7,169 nt of DNA from Trueperaceae bacterium (GTDB taxonomy: Bacteria > Deinococcota > Deinococci > Deinococcales > Trueperaceae): positions 1-7,169 of the forward strand of contig JAGXHO010000147.1 in the NCBI GenBank assembly GCA_024636105.1. Reading direction: 5' to 3'. Positions within the stretch are counted from its first letter, which is position 1. Every line of letters begins with the position of its first letter. A program made the position numbers and the translations under genes. The notes below the pieces were generated by a model. The model was not told the DNA's origin, made no database searches, and worked only from the letters and a program-made list of their open reading frames with translations. This document shows, piece after piece, positions 6,653 to 7,169 of the stretch.

Positions 6653-6682
6653 TAGACGAGTGAGCGCTCACTCACTTAGGAT
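6653..6682 (+). promoter_or_regulatory. tetR promoter, leaderless type
   Basis: TAGACG (6653-6658, four of six matches to TTGACA) and TAGGAT (6677-6682, TANNNT) are separated by 18 bases. The -10 box ends 6 bases before the GTG at 6689, so the expected transcription start coincides with the start codon. No ribosome site lies before the GTG. The spacer contains the palindromic operator. Confidence 0.6.
6658..6673. promoter_or_regulatory. Perfect 16-bp palindromic operator, probable TetR-family binding site
   Basis: GAGTGAGCGCTCACTC is its own reverse complement over all 16 bases. Extending one base each way to 18 gives a single mismatched pair. It fills the -35/-10 spacer of the promoter for the adjacent TetR-family gene, so the bound protein would block RNA polymerase. 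Length and position are typical of TetR-family autoregulatory operators. An extra CACT follows the right arm (CTCACTCACT), making the half-site partly repeated. Confidence 0.75.
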
Positions 6683-6688
6683 GCGCCC

Positions 6689-7169
6689 GTGCCCACCAGT
6701 CGCCGCGCCGCCCCGCTGCCCCCAGATGCCCGCCGCCGCGCGATCGTCGACGCCGTCGCGCCGCTGCTCGTCTCGCGCGGCACCGCCGTCACGACCAAGC
6801 AGATGGCGGACGCGGCCGGCGTGGCCGAGGGCACGCTGTTCACCGTCTTCGACGACAAGCGCGCGCTGATCATGGCCGTGCTCGAGGACCGCCTCGATCC
6901 CGAACCGCTGGCCGCGGCGCTGGCCTCGATCGACGCGGGCCAGCCGCTGCGGGCCTCGCTGACCGCCGCCGCGGACGTCGTCCTGCCACGCATCGAGGAG
7001 GTGCGCGCGCTCGCGTCGGCGCTCCACGGGCTGCCGCGCAGCCCGACGCAGGGCCGCCGCCGCGATCGCCGCCACCTCGACGCTTGGAGCGGCGCGATTC
7101 GCGTCGGCGTCGTCGCGCTCCTGATCCCCCACGAACCCGCGCTGCGCTTGCCGCCCGAGCGCGTCGCCG
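6689..7169 (+). CDS. TetR/AcrR-family transcriptional regulator, 3' end beyond the window
   Basis: The frame opens at GTG and stays open for 160 residues to the window edge. GTG was chosen because it sits at the predicted transcription start 6 bases after a -10 box and gives a normal-length N-terminus before the DNA-binding domain. The HTH domain spans about 12-62: ARRRAIVDAVAPLLVSRG (14-31), then TTKQMADAAGVAEGTLF (35-51) with the recognition helix, and VFDDKRAL (53-60), matching the usual 'IA..AGVs.GTLF..F.dK..L' pattern. The remainder is the all-helical ligand-binding and dimerisation domain, which is variable and gives no hint of the ligand. An Arg-rich patch, RRRDRR (123-128), stands out. 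It probably represses itself through the adjacent palindrome. Genes controlled by such regulators often follow directly, commonly efflux pumps, but none is visible here. Confidence 0.9.
   Translation, partial: MPTSRRAAPLPPDARRRAIVDAVAPLLVSRGTAVTTKQMADAAGVAEGTLFTVFDDKRALIMAVLEDRLDPEPLAAALASIDAGQPLRASLTAAADVVLPRIEEVRALASALHGLPRSPTQGRRRDRRHLDAWSGAIRVGVVALLIPHEPALRLPPERVA

Noticed and set aside
5499..6671. 390-codon minus-strand frame opposite the NTF2-like and GNAT genes
   Set aside because: Both plus-strand genes have clear family motifs and ordered starts. The opposite frame is compositional shadow.

Overview
This is a GC-rich window of ordinary bacterial chromosome. It holds six confident protein-coding genes plus the first two thirds of a seventh. 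No RNA gene, mobile element, CRISPR array or phage gene is visible. Two products look as if they need an outer membrane: a beta-barrel protein ending in Phe, and a periplasmic LolA-like protein. The source is therefore probably a diderm with very high GC. Two genes have a TANNNT -10 box only 5-6 bases before the start codon, so their transcripts would lack a leader. Together with the GC content this fits the Deinococcota, perhaps a Trueperaceae-like lineage. That placement is an inference, and other GC-rich diderms such as Myxococcota are not excluded.

Positions 3-4256, plus strand: a tight three-gene operon. It encodes an RND-superfamily MMPL transporter cut by the left window edge, an outer-membrane-lipoprotein-sorting (LolA-like) periplasmic protein, and an outer-membrane beta-barrel protein of the DUF1302-like type. 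The junctions are an ATGA overlap and a one-base gap, so the products are probably made together. The parts would be an inner-membrane pump, a periplasmic carrier and an outer-membrane barrel, as for a lipid or lipoprotein route across the envelope. This is the most interesting system in the window, and its substrate cannot be read from the sequence.

Positions 4277-4300: a perfect 9-bp GC stem with a 6-base loop lies between the convergent ends of the operon and the next gene, and probably terminates both. Positions 4303-5490, minus strand: an M20D metallo-amidohydrolase with all expected metal ligands. Positions 5491-5618 are the divergent promoter region. Positions 5619-6587, plus strand: an NTF2/SnoaL-like small protein and a GNAT acetyltransferase, abutting as TAG-ATG.

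Positions 6588-6688: an intergenic region with possible terminator hairpins, then a promoter whose -35/-10 spacer contains a perfect 16-bp palindrome. Positions 6689 to the end, plus strand: a TetR/AcrR-family regulator starting at GTG and running off the window. The palindrome is the likely operator for this regulator, giving autorepression. Whatever lies beyond the right edge is the likely remainder of its regulon.
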